Below are positions 1 to 8,707 of a stretch of DNA of 64,000 nt, one piece after another. The stretch covers positions 1,178,001-1,242,000 of the forward strand of contig NZ_JBJDSB010000001.1 in assembly GCF_044987625.1 (NCBI RefSeq), given 5' to 3'. The stretch's first letter is position 1, and every line of letters begins with the position of its first letter. The position numbers were made by a program, and so were the translations under genes. A model generated the notes under the pieces. The model saw only the letters and a program-made list of their open reading frames with translations, did not search any database and had not been told where the DNA came from. This DNA is from Desulfobaculum sp044987625. GTDB taxonomy: Bacteria; Desulfobacterota; Desulfovibrionia; Desulfovibrionales; Desulfovibrionaceae.

Positions 1-68
1 TGTATTCCTTCATTCACAGCCGGAACGCTTTTGAGAAAGCAATCCCATCCCGGCCCTTCAGGTGCTCC

Positions 69-797
69 ATGAGACCCTCCCTGTCCGCCGCCTTCGGCCT
101 CGTTCTCCTTCTCGCGATGACATCCTCCGCCTTTGCGTTTCCAAACGCACCGCTGGTTCTTGCCTATCGTGTTACGGAGCCGGGGGCCGACGTCCGTATG
201 CAGGACTGCCTTGTGGAACCCTCCAAAGAAGGCTGGCGCCTGACGATACATTCGCAGGGCGCCTCCCGGGCCATTGTCGCCACGGCCACTATGGAGACCA
301 TAGTTGAGGAGTATCGCGCCCCGCAGAGCGATACCCGCCTCATCCTCCGCAAGACCGACAGCGTGCTGGAACTGACCGGCCACAAAGGGCAAAGCGCCGT
401 GCAGAAAGGCTACCGGGCCACAGCGCCCTGGGTTGCCTCCCCTCTGCAACTGTGCGCCGCTGTTCTCGCCGGCACGGACGAAATCCGGTTCTGTACCGCA
501 AACGCGCGGCAGGACACCTTCTGGCGCGTCACCCTCCACCGCGAGGGGACGGAAGACATCAGCATCTGCGGCAAACGCGTCAGCGCGGTGCGCTACGAAT
601 ACACCGCCACCGACTTCCTCGGAAAAAGCAGGAAGTCCACCTACTGGTACCGGGCAGACGACGGACTGCTTCTTGCCATGCAAGACCAGCCAAACGCCAA
701 CGCGGCCCCAACAAAACGAGTGGAACTCGTCCGGGAAACACCGCTTGAAGGCGTCCGTACCGTTGCCCACCTGCGCGGCCCCACGCCACCGGCGTGA
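69..797 (+). CDS. Secreted hypothetical protein (DUF3108-like?)
   Basis: 242 residues with a clear Sec signal peptide: a hydrophobic stretch at residues 8-22 and an AFA cleavage region near residue 24. The mature part is beta-rich with no membrane segment, so it is probably periplasmic or exported. The C-terminal pattern YWYRADDGLLLAMQ resembles DUF3108-type proteins, but I am not certain of the family. The ATG at 69 follows an AGGTG ribosome site. The next gene, a helicase, is about 210 bp downstream and looks unrelated. Function is unknown. Confidence 0.75.
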   Translation: MRPSLSAAFGLVLLLAMTSSAFAFPNAPLVLAYRVTEPGADVRMQDCLVEPSKEGWRLTIHSQGASRAIVATATMETIVEEYRAPQSDTRLILRKTDSVLELTGHKGQSAVQKGYRATAPWVASPLQLCAAVLAGTDEIRFCTANARQDTFWRVTLHREGTEDISICGKRVSAVRYEYTATDFLGKSRKSTYWYRADDGLLLAMQDQPNANAAPTKRVELVRETPLEGVRTVAHLRGPTPPA

Positions 798-978
798 GCG
801 CCAGCAGCAGCCGCCTTCGCCCGCTCCATGCGTGGCCAGCACCCGAAGTCCGACCTTGCTTCATCCGGTCGGCTCGGCCCAGACGCACCCCACGGCGCGA
901 CCTTGGTCCGACTGAAGAAATTTTCGCGGGACTGGTCAAAATCAATAAAGCATGGCACATAATGACGGGTCGAAGATA

Positions 979-992
979 CGTAAACGTTTACG
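979..992. promoter_or_regulatory. 14-bp perfect palindrome, LacI-family-type operator
   Basis: CGTAAACGTTTACG is a perfect palindrome 15 bases upstream of the helicase ATG, abutting its AGGA ribosome site. LacI/GalR-family operators usually have this CG-centred form. No LacI-family gene lies in the window, so the cognate regulator is unknown. It could also act as an mRNA hairpin at the ribosome site. Confidence 0.4.
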
Positions 993-1006
993 AGGAAACG
1001 TGTTTC

Positions 1007-3352
1007 ATGAGTGATGACCACAGCATTTTTGGCCTGAAACCCGCCAAGAAACAGCCGACCAAGGACAAAAGCGCCGACGCACCGCAGGCAGACTCCGGGA
1101 AGAAAGAGGCTTCAAAGCCCGTTGAGTCCAATGGTGCAGCCCCAAAAGCGGCAGACGGCGCCAAGGACAAACCGTCCCGCCCCCGCCGCCCGCGCAGACG
1201 CCGCTCCGCGCGCAAACCGCGCTCAGCCGCGCCTCAGGACGCCGCGCAAAACGACGCGCCCAAGTCCGCTTCCGACTCTGCCCCGAAGTCCGCACCCGAA
1301 TCCGCACAAAGCGCGCCCAAGCAGGCAGAGAGCCCCGAGGCGTCCTCAAAGGCCGCCCCCAAAGCGAGCGCAGAAGCAAGCCAGGACAAGCCCGCGTCCA
1401 AGCCGCGCCCCAAGCGCCGGCGCAGCTCCTCAAGGCGCTCCAAAGCCTCCAAACCCTCCGCACGCGAGAACGCGCCCCAGGCTTCCGCACCCAAAGCTCC
1501 GGCCGCTCCCAGCGCCGAGCAGGAACCTGCGGCCTCTCCCGCAGCAGAGAAGGATACCACCATAGCTTCACCCCCAGAACACCCCAAGGCGTCCAAGGCC
1601 GACGAGCGCTCCAGCGCCCCCACTCACGCCGAAGACGCCCCCGCAGAGCGCCCCGAGCCCGCCAAAGAGCAGGAAGCGCCCAAGCAGGAAGCCCCCGCAC
1701 CGGCCGCCAAGCCCAAGCGGAAGCCCGCACAGAGCGTGGCCGAAGTGCCCGAGGATGAAACGCTGCCCGAAATTACCCTGAGCGATCTGCCCCAGCATCT
1801 GCAGGATGCCTGCGCCCGCGCCGGGTGGGACAAGCTCATGCCCGTACAGGCCAAGGCCATCCCCTATCTGCTCGCCAACCGCGACCTGATGATTCAGTCG
1901 CGCACCGGCAGCGGCAAGACCGGCAGCTTCGGCCTGCCCATTCTCGACCGCGTCGAAGTGGGCCGCAACGAATGTCAGGCCCTTGTCCTTGTCCCCACGC
2001 GTGAACTCGCCCAGCAGGTCGCCCGCGAAATCGAACTGCTGGCCCAAGGCACCGGCCTGCGCACCGTCGCCGTGTTTGGCGGCACCAGCTACAAGGCGCA
2101 GCTCGACGCCTTCCGCGAAGGCGCACACGTCGTCGTCGGCACCCCGGGCCGCGTTCTCGACCATCTGCTGCGCGGCTCCCTCAGCCTCAAAGGCATCGAC
2201 ACCCTCGTCTTCGACGAAGCCGACCGTATGCTGTCCATCGGCTTCTACCCCGACATGAAGCAGGTGCAGACCTATCTGCCCCGCCGCGACATCAGCATGC
2301 TCATGACCTCCGCCACCTACCCCCCGCACGTTCTGCGGCTGGCCGGCGAGTTCATGGACAAGCCCCAGATTCTGTCCCTCTCCAGCGCGCAGGTGCACGT
2401 GGCCGAGACGCCCCACGTCTACTTCGAGTGCCCCGCCATGCAGAAGGACCGCGCCCTCGTGCGCATCATCGAGCTGGAAAATCCGGCCACGGGCTTCATC
2501 TTCTGTAATACCAAGCAGCACGTGCATTATCTGACCACCGTGCTCAAGCGCTTCGGCTACGACGCCGACGAACTCTCCGGCGACCTCACACAGGCCAAGC
2601 GCGAAAAGGTGCTCGAACGCCTGCGCAAACGCGAACTGCGCTTCCTCATCACTACCGACGTCGCCGCACGCGGTATCGACATCCCCGACATCTCGCACGT
2701 CTTCATGTACGAGCCGCCCGAGGATCACGAGGTCTACATCCACCGCGCCGGTCGCACCGGCCGCGCCGGAGCCTCCGGTGAGGTCATCTCCCTGGTGGAC
2801 GTCATGGAACGCCTCTCCCTTGAGCGCATCGCCAAGACCTATTCCATCACCCTCGAAAAGCGCGACCTGCCCTCCGACGACGACCTCGCCGCCGAAGTCG
2901 GCAACCGCGTTACCGCCCTGCTGGAAGCACGCTTCCGCGATATCGACGCCGTCACCCGCGAGCGCCTGCAACGCTTCGTGCCCCTCGTTCGCTCCCTCAG
3001 CGAGCACGAGGACATCGTCCAGCTCGTCGCCATGCTGCTCGACGAGACCTACCAAAAGACCCTGCACGATACGCCGCAGCCGCCCACAGAAGACGACGAC
3101 ACCCCCGCCGCCCCCAAGGACGACGCCCCCCGCAGCGAAAGAAAACGCCCCAGCAGAGGCTCCAGCAGCAGAAACCGCGGCCGGAAAAAGCCCGCAGAAG
3201 CACGCTCCGACAGCCCGCGCCCCAAACAGGACGCACCAAAGCAGGACGCGCAGCAAAACGGCGACACCAACGACAAGCCCAAACGCAAACGCCGCCCCCG
3301 TCGCCGCAGAAAAAAGAAACCCGCCACCAACAATAACGGCGGTCAGGATTAA
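1007..3352 (+). CDS. DEAD-box ATP-dependent RNA helicase with long basic tails
   Basis: 781 residues. The helicase core spans about residues 250-600. It carries the Q motif, motif I (SRTGSGKTG), PTRELA, DEAD near residue 402, SAT, and HRAGRTGR near residue 578. Residues 1-240 are a low-complexity Lys/Ala/Pro/Ser segment with RRPRRRR-type clusters, and the last ~100 residues are again strongly basic. Such tails usually give non-specific RNA binding, as in RhlE/CsdA-type helicases of ribosome assembly and mRNA decay. The frame is open further upstream to 794, but the ATG at 1007 has the AGGA ribosome site and lies just after the palindrome at 979-992. A terminator follows directly. Confidence 0.9.
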   Translation: MSDDHSIFGLKPAKKQPTKDKSADAPQADSGKKEASKPVESNGAAPKAADGAKDKPSRPRRPRRRRSARKPRSAAPQDAAQNDAPKSASDSAPKSAPESAQSAPKQAESPEASSKAAPKASAEASQDKPASKPRPKRRRSSSRRSKASKPSARENAPQASAPKAPAAPSAEQEPAASPAAEKDTTIASPPEHPKASKADERSSAPTHAEDAPAERPEPAKEQEAPKQEAPAPAAKPKRKPAQSVAEVPEDETLPEITLSDLPQHLQDACARAGWDKLMPVQAKAIPYLLANRDLMIQSRTGSGKTGSFGLPILDRVEVGRNECQALVLVPTRELAQQVAREIELLAQGTGLRTVAVFGGTSYKAQLDAFREGAHVVVGTPGRVLDHLLRGSLSLKGIDTLVFDEADRMLSIGFYPDMKQVQTYLPRRDISMLMTSATYPPHVLRLAGEFMDKPQILSLSSAQVHVAETPHVYFECPAMQKDRALVRIIELENPATGFIFCNTKQHVHYLTTVLKRFGYDADELSGDLTQAKREKVLERLRKRELRFLITTDVAARGIDIPDISHVFMYEPPEDHEVYIHRAGRTGRAGASGEVISLVDVMERLSLERIAKTYSITLEKRDLPSDDDLAAEVGNRVTALLEARFRDIDAVTRERLQRFVPLVRSLSEHEDIVQLVAMLLDETYQKTLHDTPQPPTEDDDTPAAPKDDAPRSERKRPSRGSSSRNRGRKKPAEARSDSPRPKQDAPKQDAQQNGDTNDKPKRKRRPRRRRKKKPATNNNGGQD

Positions 3353-3361
3353 AACGCAGAC

Positions 3362-3397
3362 AAGCCGCCAGCCCCACAAGGGCTGGCGGCTTTTTTT
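3362..3397 (+). terminator. Rho-independent terminator of the helicase gene
   Basis: The inverted repeat AAGCCGCCAGCCC / GGGCTGGCGGCTT with a 5-base loop is followed by a T-run. It lies 10 bp after the helicase stop codon. Confidence 0.9.
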
Positions 3398-3410
3398 GGG
3401 AGTTTTTTTT

Positions 3411-3775
3411 GCTCCGCAGGCTTTAGGTCTTAGGTCGTTCGGCCTGAAAGGACGAAGGCCCTTAGAGATAAAGAGAGCCTCCGGCGGCTCAAGGGTGTGA
3501 CACCCTTGAAAATCCCCAGGATTTTCGGGGCGGAAGCCGCCCCGAAAATAGGGGTGGGCGGGCGGGTTCTTCTGCCTTCTCTTTGTTCTTCACACACCTC
3601 AAACAGGGATTCTCACCGCCCATCACACCGCGCCGACGCCCCCCCAAAAAAATATCTACCAATCCACACGGACGAGAGCCATCAGGGGTGACGACAGCGC
3701 CATATAAAGCCGCCCGGTCTGTGCGCGAATGGGATTTTTAAGGGCGGTAGCCCTTAAACCGCCGGAGGCTCTCTT
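3411..3775. repeat. Intergenic dyad repeat, copy 1 of 3
   Basis: Begins GCTCCGCAGGCTT immediately after a T8 tract. Internal arms at 3473-3516 and 3732-3775 are ~44 bp imperfect inverted repeats (GAGAGCCTCCGGCGG...AATCCC), and each arm is itself a hairpin (CAAGGGTGTGACACCCTTG on the left). A perfect 29-bp palindrome lies at 3521-3549. The same layout recurs at 5665 and 31758. It contains no credible gene and resembles a REP/BIME or MITE-like element. Confidence 0.8.
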
Positions 3776-4113
3776 TCTCTCTGAGGCCGTCCTGGCCAAG
3801 AAAGGCGCTCCTGACACAATTGGCGCCCCTAAAATCGTCATATCCTTGTCACGCGAGCGAAAGAGGGTGTAGGGTGCGTAGTGATATTCTGTGTGGGGCA
3901 CAGGGCTGTACGATGGTGCTGCTGAGCCATGCGGCACGGCGGAAATGCGTGGGGGGATATTGCGCACGCTGTGCACGTTAAAAAATGTAGATTTGCATTT
4001 TTGTTGATTTTTTGCGCTTGAAAAGCACTCAAAGAAACATTTTTGTTAAAATAAAAAATTTGCCATTCAGGCGGGTTCTTGCTATCCGCTTGTCTCACAA
4101 GGTTTTTCCACTC

Positions 4114-4130
4114 TTGGCCCGGCTCTTGTA
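4114..4130 (+). promoter_or_regulatory. Candidate sigma-54 (-24/-12) promoter of glnA
   Basis: TTGGCCCGGCTCTTGTA matches the sigma-54 consensus YTGGCACGRNNNTTGCW except at two positions, with the GG and TTG cores correctly spaced. It lies 74 bp upstream of the glnA ATG. Nitrogen-regulated sigma-54 control of glnA is well known in proteobacteria. The -12 GC reads GT here, which lowers certainty. Confidence 0.5.
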
Positions 4131-4203
4131 ATGGAAAGACCAGAACGACGACGATGAAGGCTTTTCGTCCTTTACACGAATACACATTCCCGGAGGGATA
4201 CTC

Positions 4204-5550
4204 ATGGAACAGGCCCCTGTCTTCAACTGCAAAAACGCCGATGACGTCCTGAAAGCTGTCCGCGACTACAACGTCAGCTTCATTCAGTTTTGGTTCATCG
4301 ACACGCTTGGCACGCTCAAGAGCTTTCAGGTAACGCCCAGCGAGCTTGAGGCCGCCTTTGAAGAAGGCATGGGCTTTGACGGCTCCTCCATCCTCGGCTT
4401 TACCCGCATTGAGGAATCCGACATGGTCGCCATCCCGGACCCCACCACCTTCCAGATGGTGTCCTGGCGCCCCACGGACCGTCCTGTTGCCCGCATGTTC
4501 TGCGACATCAAGCTGCCGGACATGACTCCTTACGAAAACGATCCCCGCCACGTGCTGCGCAAGGTCATCGCCAAGGCCGCCGAGAAGGGCTACACCTTCT
4601 ACGTTGGCCCCGAGCTGGAGTTCTTCGTTTTCGGCAACTCCCGCAGCCCCGAGCTGATGGACGTGGGCGGCTACTTTGACGCACCGCCGCTCGACCTCGG
4701 CAACGACATCCGCCGCGAAATCATTTTCGCACTGCAGAGCATGGGCATTCAGGTGGAATACTCCCACCACGAAGTCGCCCCCTCGCAGCACGAAATCGAC
4801 CTGCGCTACAATGAAGGCCTCAAGATGGCCGACATCGCCACCACCTACCGCGTGGTGACCAAGGAAGTTGCACGCAAGCACGGCGCCTACGCCACCTTCA
4901 TGCCCAAGCCCATCTTCGGTCAGAACGGCTCCGGCATGCACGTGCACCAGTCCCTGTTCAAGAACGGCCGCAACGTGTTCTTTGACCCGAAGGACCCCCA
5001 CGGCCTTTCCGCCGAGTGCAAATCCTACATCGCTGGCCTGCTGAAGCACGCCAAAGAATTCTGCTGCATCACCAACCAGTGGGTAAACTCCTACAAGCGC
5101 CTCGTGCCCGGCTACGAGGCCCCCGTGTACATCGCCTGGGCCCAGCGTAACCGCTCCGCCCTCATCCGCGTGCCCATGTACAAGCCCGGTAAGGAAGCAG
5201 CCACCCGCATCGAACTTCGCAACCCCGACCCGGCAGCCAACCCCTACCTCTGCTTTGCCGTCCAGCTTGCCGCTGGCCTGAAGGGCATCGAGGAAGGCTA
5301 CGAGCTCGCCCCCGCCGTGGAGGAAAACATCTTCGCCTTCACCGAAGAAGATATGGATACCCACGGCATCGAAGCACTGCCCGGCGACCTCTACTCCGCA
5401 GCCAAGGAGCTGGAGAAGTCCGAGCTTATGAAGGAGACCCTCGGCGAATCCCTCCACAAGAACCTCGTGGAAAACAAACTCGCCGAGTGGGACGCCTACC
5501 GCACCCACGTCTCCGAATTCGAGATCAACAGGTACCTGCCAGTCCTGTAA
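4204..5550 (+). CDS. glnA: Glutamine synthetase, type I
   Basis: 448 residues. Catalyses ATP-dependent condensation of glutamate and ammonia and is the main nitrogen assimilation enzyme. Recognisable elements: MGFDGSSI near residue 56, the metal-binding ELEFFVF strand, EVAPSQHEID, the HVHQSLF ATP/metal loop, and NPDPAANPYL near the C terminus. The length and the lack of the extra insertion and the Tyr adenylylation motif of ~470-residue GSI-beta enzymes suggest the alpha subtype, probably not adenylylated. The ATG at 4204 follows CGGAGGGA. The gene is monocistronic, preceded by a sigma-54-like promoter and followed by a strong terminator. Confidence 0.96.
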   Translation: MEQAPVFNCKNADDVLKAVRDYNVSFIQFWFIDTLGTLKSFQVTPSELEAAFEEGMGFDGSSILGFTRIEESDMVAIPDPTTFQMVSWRPTDRPVARMFCDIKLPDMTPYENDPRHVLRKVIAKAAEKGYTFYVGPELEFFVFGNSRSPELMDVGGYFDAPPLDLGNDIRREIIFALQSMGIQVEYSHHEVAPSQHEIDLRYNEGLKMADIATTYRVVTKEVARKHGAYATFMPKPIFGQNGSGMHVHQSLFKNGRNVFFDPKDPHGLSAECKSYIAGLLKHAKEFCCITNQWVNSYKRLVPGYEAPVYIAWAQRNRSALIRVPMYKPGKEAATRIELRNPDPAANPYLCFAVQLAAGLKGIEEGYELAPAVEENIFAFTEEDMDTHGIEALPGDLYSAAKELEKSELMKETLGESLHKNLVENKLAEWDAYRTHVSEFEINRYLPVL

Positions 5551-5592
5551 TCGATCATACCTCCATTACCCTCTTCGACGCACTGCACACCG

Positions 5593-5621
5593 AAAAGCCC
5601 CCTTCCCCAAAGGGGGCTTTT
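5593..5621 (+). terminator. glnA terminator
   Basis: AAAAGCCCCCTT / AAGGGGGCTTTT with a short C-rich loop, 43 bp after the glnA stop. The flanking A and T runs would allow it to work in both directions. Confidence 0.9.
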
Positions 5622-5664
5622 CACGTTGTATGGCCCCGCCAACAGCATGTTGGGACCTTTTTTT

Positions 5665-6024
5665 GCTCCGCAGGCTTTCGGCCTTAGGTCGTTCGGCCTG
5701 TAAGGACGAAGGGCCTTAGAGATAAAGATAGCAGAGCTGCTCAAGGGTGTGACACCCTTGAGAATCCCCAGGATTTTCGGGGCGGAAGCCGCCCCGAAAA
5801 TAGGGGTGGGCGGGCGGGTTCTTCTGCCTTCTGCTTTTGTCTTCGTAATCACACCCAACAGGGATTCTCACCGCTTGGGCCAACGCACCAAAGCCCCCCC
5901 CAAAAAAACTCTTCCCAACCACACGGACGAGAGCCGTCAGGGGTGACGACAGTTCCCTACAAAGCCGCCCGGTCTGTGCGCAAATGGGATTTTTAAGGGC
6001 GGTAGCCCTTAAACCGCCGGAGGC
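5665..6024. repeat. Intergenic dyad repeat, copy 2 of 3
   Basis: Near-identical to copy 1 over most of its length. It has the same GCTCCGCAGGCTT start directly after a T7 tract, the same CAAGGG...CCCTTG arm, the same ATTTTCGGGGCGG hairpin, and a right arm ending CCGCCGGAGGC. The outer GAGAGCCTCCGGCGG of the left arm is degraded. It fills most of the gap between the convergent glnA and hisG genes. Confidence 0.8.
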
Positions 6025-6102
6025 AAATCTTCACCCTTCCCCTCTCCTGCTCCCCCCTTCTTCCCAACGTCACCCGCCCACCCCACCTTCTCTCCAAAAG
6101 CA

Positions 6103-6137
6103 CAAAAAAGCCCCGCCTCCCAAAAGGAAGGCGGGGC
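6103..6137 (-). terminator. Terminator of the rlmN-hisI-hisG unit
   Basis: Read on the minus strand, GCCCCGCCTTCC pairs with GGGAGGCGGGGC and is followed by a T6 run. It lies 46 bp beyond the hisG stop. Confidence 0.9.
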
Positions 6138-6182
6138 GTACTCATCATGCATGACGACCGGTCCGCATGGCGGACTGGCGAA

Positions 6183-7088
6183 CTAGATGATCTTATTCAG
6201 CGAGTATTCGATGATGCCTTTGGCACCGAGGTCGACGAGCTTGGGGATGAGGTCGCGGACGACGGACTCGTTGACGATGATTTCGACGGAGACCCAGTCC
6301 TTGTTCCAGAGGTTGGCCACGGTGGGCGCGGTGATGGCTGGGAGTTCGTCGAGGATGGCCGGGATGCGGTCTTCGGGCACGTTCATCTTGAGGCCGACCA
6401 TGGACTCGGCGTCGAGGGCGCCGTGCAGGAGCATGTCGATCTGTTCGATCTTTTTGCGCTTGACGGGGTCCTTGAGGGCCTCGGGGTTGGCGATGAGCTG
6501 GGCGTTGGACTGCATAAGCTCGGCGATGATGCGCAGACCGTGGGCCTTGATGGTGGTCCCGGTTTCGGTGACTTCAACGACGGCGTCGGCGAGGCCTTCG
6601 ACGACCTTGGCTTCGGTTGCGCCCCAGGAGTACTCGACCTGCACGGGAATCCCGGCGTTGTCGAAGTACTCACGGGTGAAGTTCATAAGCTCGGTGGCTA
6701 TTTTTTTCCCGGCGAGGTCCTCGGGGCGCTTGTAGGGGGAATCGCCGGCAACGGCGAGCACCCAGCGCGCGGGGCGGTTGGACACTTTGGAGTAGACGAG
6801 GTCGGAGATGACTTCGACGTCCTTGTCGCATCCTGTTTCGTGGAGCCAATCGCGGCCGGTCAGGCCGAGGTCAAGGGTGCCGTCGGCCACGTAGCGGGGA
6901 ATTTCCTGAACGCGGCAGAGGTTGCACTTGAGGGCCTTGTCGTTGACGTCGGGGAAGTAGTTGCGGTGGTGCTGCCGGAGCTTCCAGCCTGCTCGGGCGA
7001 ACAGGGAGATGGTTGCATCCTGAAGGGAGCCTTTGGGCAGTCCGAACTTGAGTACGGAACCGTTACCGTTGGTATTGTTGGCAGCCAT
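6183..7088 (-). CDS. hisG: ATP phosphoribosyltransferase, long form
   Basis: 301 residues. First enzyme of histidine synthesis, joining PRPP and ATP. The N-terminal half has FGLPKGSL and the bilobal periplasmic-binding-like fold with GLTGRDW. The length and the C-terminal segment from about residue 225 (DELPAITAPTV, then KGIIEYSLNKII) identify the long form with its own histidine-feedback domain, so no HisZ is needed. The chosen ATG overlaps the hisI stop codon (TAATG), indicating translational coupling. The frame is open 14 codons further upstream inside hisI, but the overlap and AGGAGGT site favour 7088. Confidence 0.95.
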   Translation of the reverse strand: MAANNTNGNGSVLKFGLPKGSLQDATISLFARAGWKLRQHHRNYFPDVNDKALKCNLCRVQEIPRYVADGTLDLGLTGRDWLHETGCDKDVEVISDLVYSKVSNRPARWVLAVAGDSPYKRPEDLAGKKIATELMNFTREYFDNAGIPVQVEYSWGATEAKVVEGLADAVVEVTETGTTIKAHGLRIIAELMQSNAQLIANPEALKDPVKRKKIEQIDMLLHGALDAESMVGLKMNVPEDRIPAILDELPAITAPTVANLWNKDWVSVEIIVNESVVRDLIPKLVDLGAKGIIEYSLNKII

Positions 7089-7462
7089 TATTTGTAGACC
7101 TCCTTGGGGTCGAACACCACCGGGGAGCATTCGTTGATTTCGCCGTTTCGAAGTTCGCGGTAGAAGCAGGAGCGGTAGCCCTTGTGGCAGGCGGCGCCAC
7201 CGAGCTGTTCAATGAGCAGGACAAGCGTGTCGTCGTCGCAATCTATGCGGACGGACTTGACCATTTGCACATGCCCGCTGGTTCCGCCTTTATGCCAGAG
7301 GGTCTGGCGGCTGCGGCTCCAGTAGTGGGCTTCGCCGGTTTCGAGGGTCTTTTCCCATGCGTCCTTGTTCATGTAGGCGAGCATGAGGACCTCTCCGGTA
7401 TCGGCGTCCTGTGCGATGGCGGGAATGAGGCCGCCTTGTTTGTCAAAGTCCGGTGCGAACAT
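7088..7462 (-). CDS. hisI: Phosphoribosyl-AMP cyclohydrolase
   Basis: 124 residues, a stand-alone HisI without a HisE pyrophosphohydrolase domain. It opens the adenine ring of PR-AMP in step three of histidine synthesis. The metal-binding run DCDDDT and the zinc cysteines in CHKGYRSC are intact. The ATG at 7462 has a GAGGA ribosome site and lies 22 bp after rlmN. The gene overlaps hisG by one base. Confidence 0.95.
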   Translation of the reverse strand: MFAPDFDKQGGLIPAIAQDADTGEVLMLAYMNKDAWEKTLETGEAHYWSRSRQTLWHKGGTSGHVQMVKSVRIDCDDDTLVLLIEQLGGAACHKGYRSCFYRELRNGEINECSPVVFDPKEVYK

Positions 7463-7484
7463 GTGAATCCTCGTCAATGCGTTT

Positions 7485-8540
7485 TTATGACTGGGTGTTG
7501 TGCTTTGCCTTGAGCTGACCGCACGCCGCCGCAATATCCTGCCCTTTGCTTTTGCGCAGGATGGCGACGATGCCTTTGTCCCAGAGGACTTTCTCGAAGG
7601 CGAGCACGTCGTCGTGGTCTGGCGCCTCGTAGGGCGCGCCGGGGGCGGCGTTGTAGGCGATAAGGTTCACCTTCGCCTTGCGTGCTCCCAGCAGTTTGGC
7701 CAGCTGCCGCGCGTGCTCCGGCCTGTCGTTCACGCCGCGCAGCAGAATATATTCGTAGGTGACGCGTTCACGGGGCTTCAGGGGATAGGCGTCCAGCGTT
7801 GCCATAAGCTCATCCAGCGGAAGAGCCTTGGCCGCCTTGGGGAGCAGCTTTTCCCGAAGCTCCTGCGTCGGCGCATGCAGGGAGATGGCGAGCTGTGCCA
7901 GCTCACAATCCCCGAGCACCTCCAGTCCTTTAAGGATTCCAACACTTGAAACGGTGATGCGGCGTCGCGAGAAGCCAAGACCGTTTGCATCAGTCATGAT
8001 TGTGAGGCTGGAGAGCACCTCCTGCACGTTGAGCAGGGGGTCGCCCATGCCCATGAAGACGATATTGCGCACGGGGGCGATTTCGTCTTCGTGCTCCGCT
8101 ATGTAGTCCTGCGCAACGAGCACCTGAGCGAGAATTTCGCCCATGGTCATGTTGCGGGTAAAGCCCATCTGCCCGGTGCTGCAAAAGGTGCAGGCCATGG
8201 GGCAGCCCACTTGGCTGGAAAGACACTGGGTGGTGTGTCCTTCCTCGGGGATGATGACGGTTTCAATGAGTTCGCCATCGGCGAGGCGGAGCAGAAATTT
8301 TACGGTGCCGTCTTTGCTGACGGCGGTCTTTTCGCGTTCGGGGTACACCACGTCCGCGCACTCGGCCAACTTTTGGCGCAGGGCTTTGGAAAGGTTGGTC
8401 ATCTCCGCGAAGTTGCGGGCGCGCTTCTGCCAAAGCCACTGGAACACCTGAGCGGCCCGAAAGCGGGATTCGCCAAGCTGTTGCAGGAACGATTGCAGTT
8501 CCTCAAAGGTGAGGTCGAGCAGGTTCGTCTTTGTGTTCAT
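7485..8540 (-). CDS. rlmN: Dual-specificity 23S rRNA A2503 / tRNA A37 C2-methyltransferase
   Basis: 351 residues. Radical SAM enzyme that methylates C2 of adenine in 23S rRNA and some tRNAs. The cluster motif CPMACTFC follows a conserved QVGC, and FMGMGDPLLN and SSVGI are also present. I chose the ATG at 8540, which has GAAGA upstream; an ATG at 8558 gives six more residues but has no ribosome site. First gene of a unit with hisI and hisG, an odd functional mix but tightly spaced. Confidence 0.93.
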   Translation of the reverse strand: MNTKTNLLDLTFEELQSFLQQLGESRFRAAQVFQWLWQKRARNFAEMTNLSKALRQKLAECADVVYPEREKTAVSKDGTVKFLLRLADGELIETVIIPEEGHTTQCLSSQVGCPMACTFCSTGQMGFTRNMTMGEILAQVLVAQDYIAEHEDEIAPVRNIVFMGMGDPLLNVQEVLSSLTIMTDANGLGFSRRRITVSSVGILKGLEVLGDCELAQLAISLHAPTQELREKLLPKAAKALPLDELMATLDAYPLKPRERVTYEYILLRGVNDRPEHARQLAKLLGARKAKVNLIAYNAAPGAPYEAPDHDDVLAFEKVLWDKGIVAILRKSKGQDIAAACGQLKAKHNTQS

Positions 8541-8621
8541 TCTGTCTTCTTTATCCATGGCGCACGGCCTGCGGCGCGTGGTGTTCCCGGTCCTGCGCCC
8601 TGTGGCGGCAGAGACGAGAGG

Positions 8622-8650
8622 ACGGTGCGGGCTGACACCACCCGCACCGT
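8622..8650. other. 10-bp perfect hairpin between the HD-protein gene and rlmN
   Basis: ACGGTGCGGG and CCCGCACCGT are separated by 9 bases. It lies just beyond the stop of the minus-strand HD gene but has no T-run, so it is a weak terminator candidate or a leader structure for rlmN. Confidence 0.4.
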
Positions 8651-8707
8651 GCTGTTCTCATGCTGTATGGCAGCCCGGAGCGCGCGGCCCCAGGCGGTAT
8701 GATTGTG

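Noticed and set aside
3838..5508. 556-codon open frame on the minus strand opposite glnA
   Set aside because: Shadow of a GC-rich gene: Val/Gly/His/Leu-rich translation without motifs, while glnA is unmistakable. Similar very long shadows opposite dnaA, gyrB, gyrA and the helicase were also dropped.
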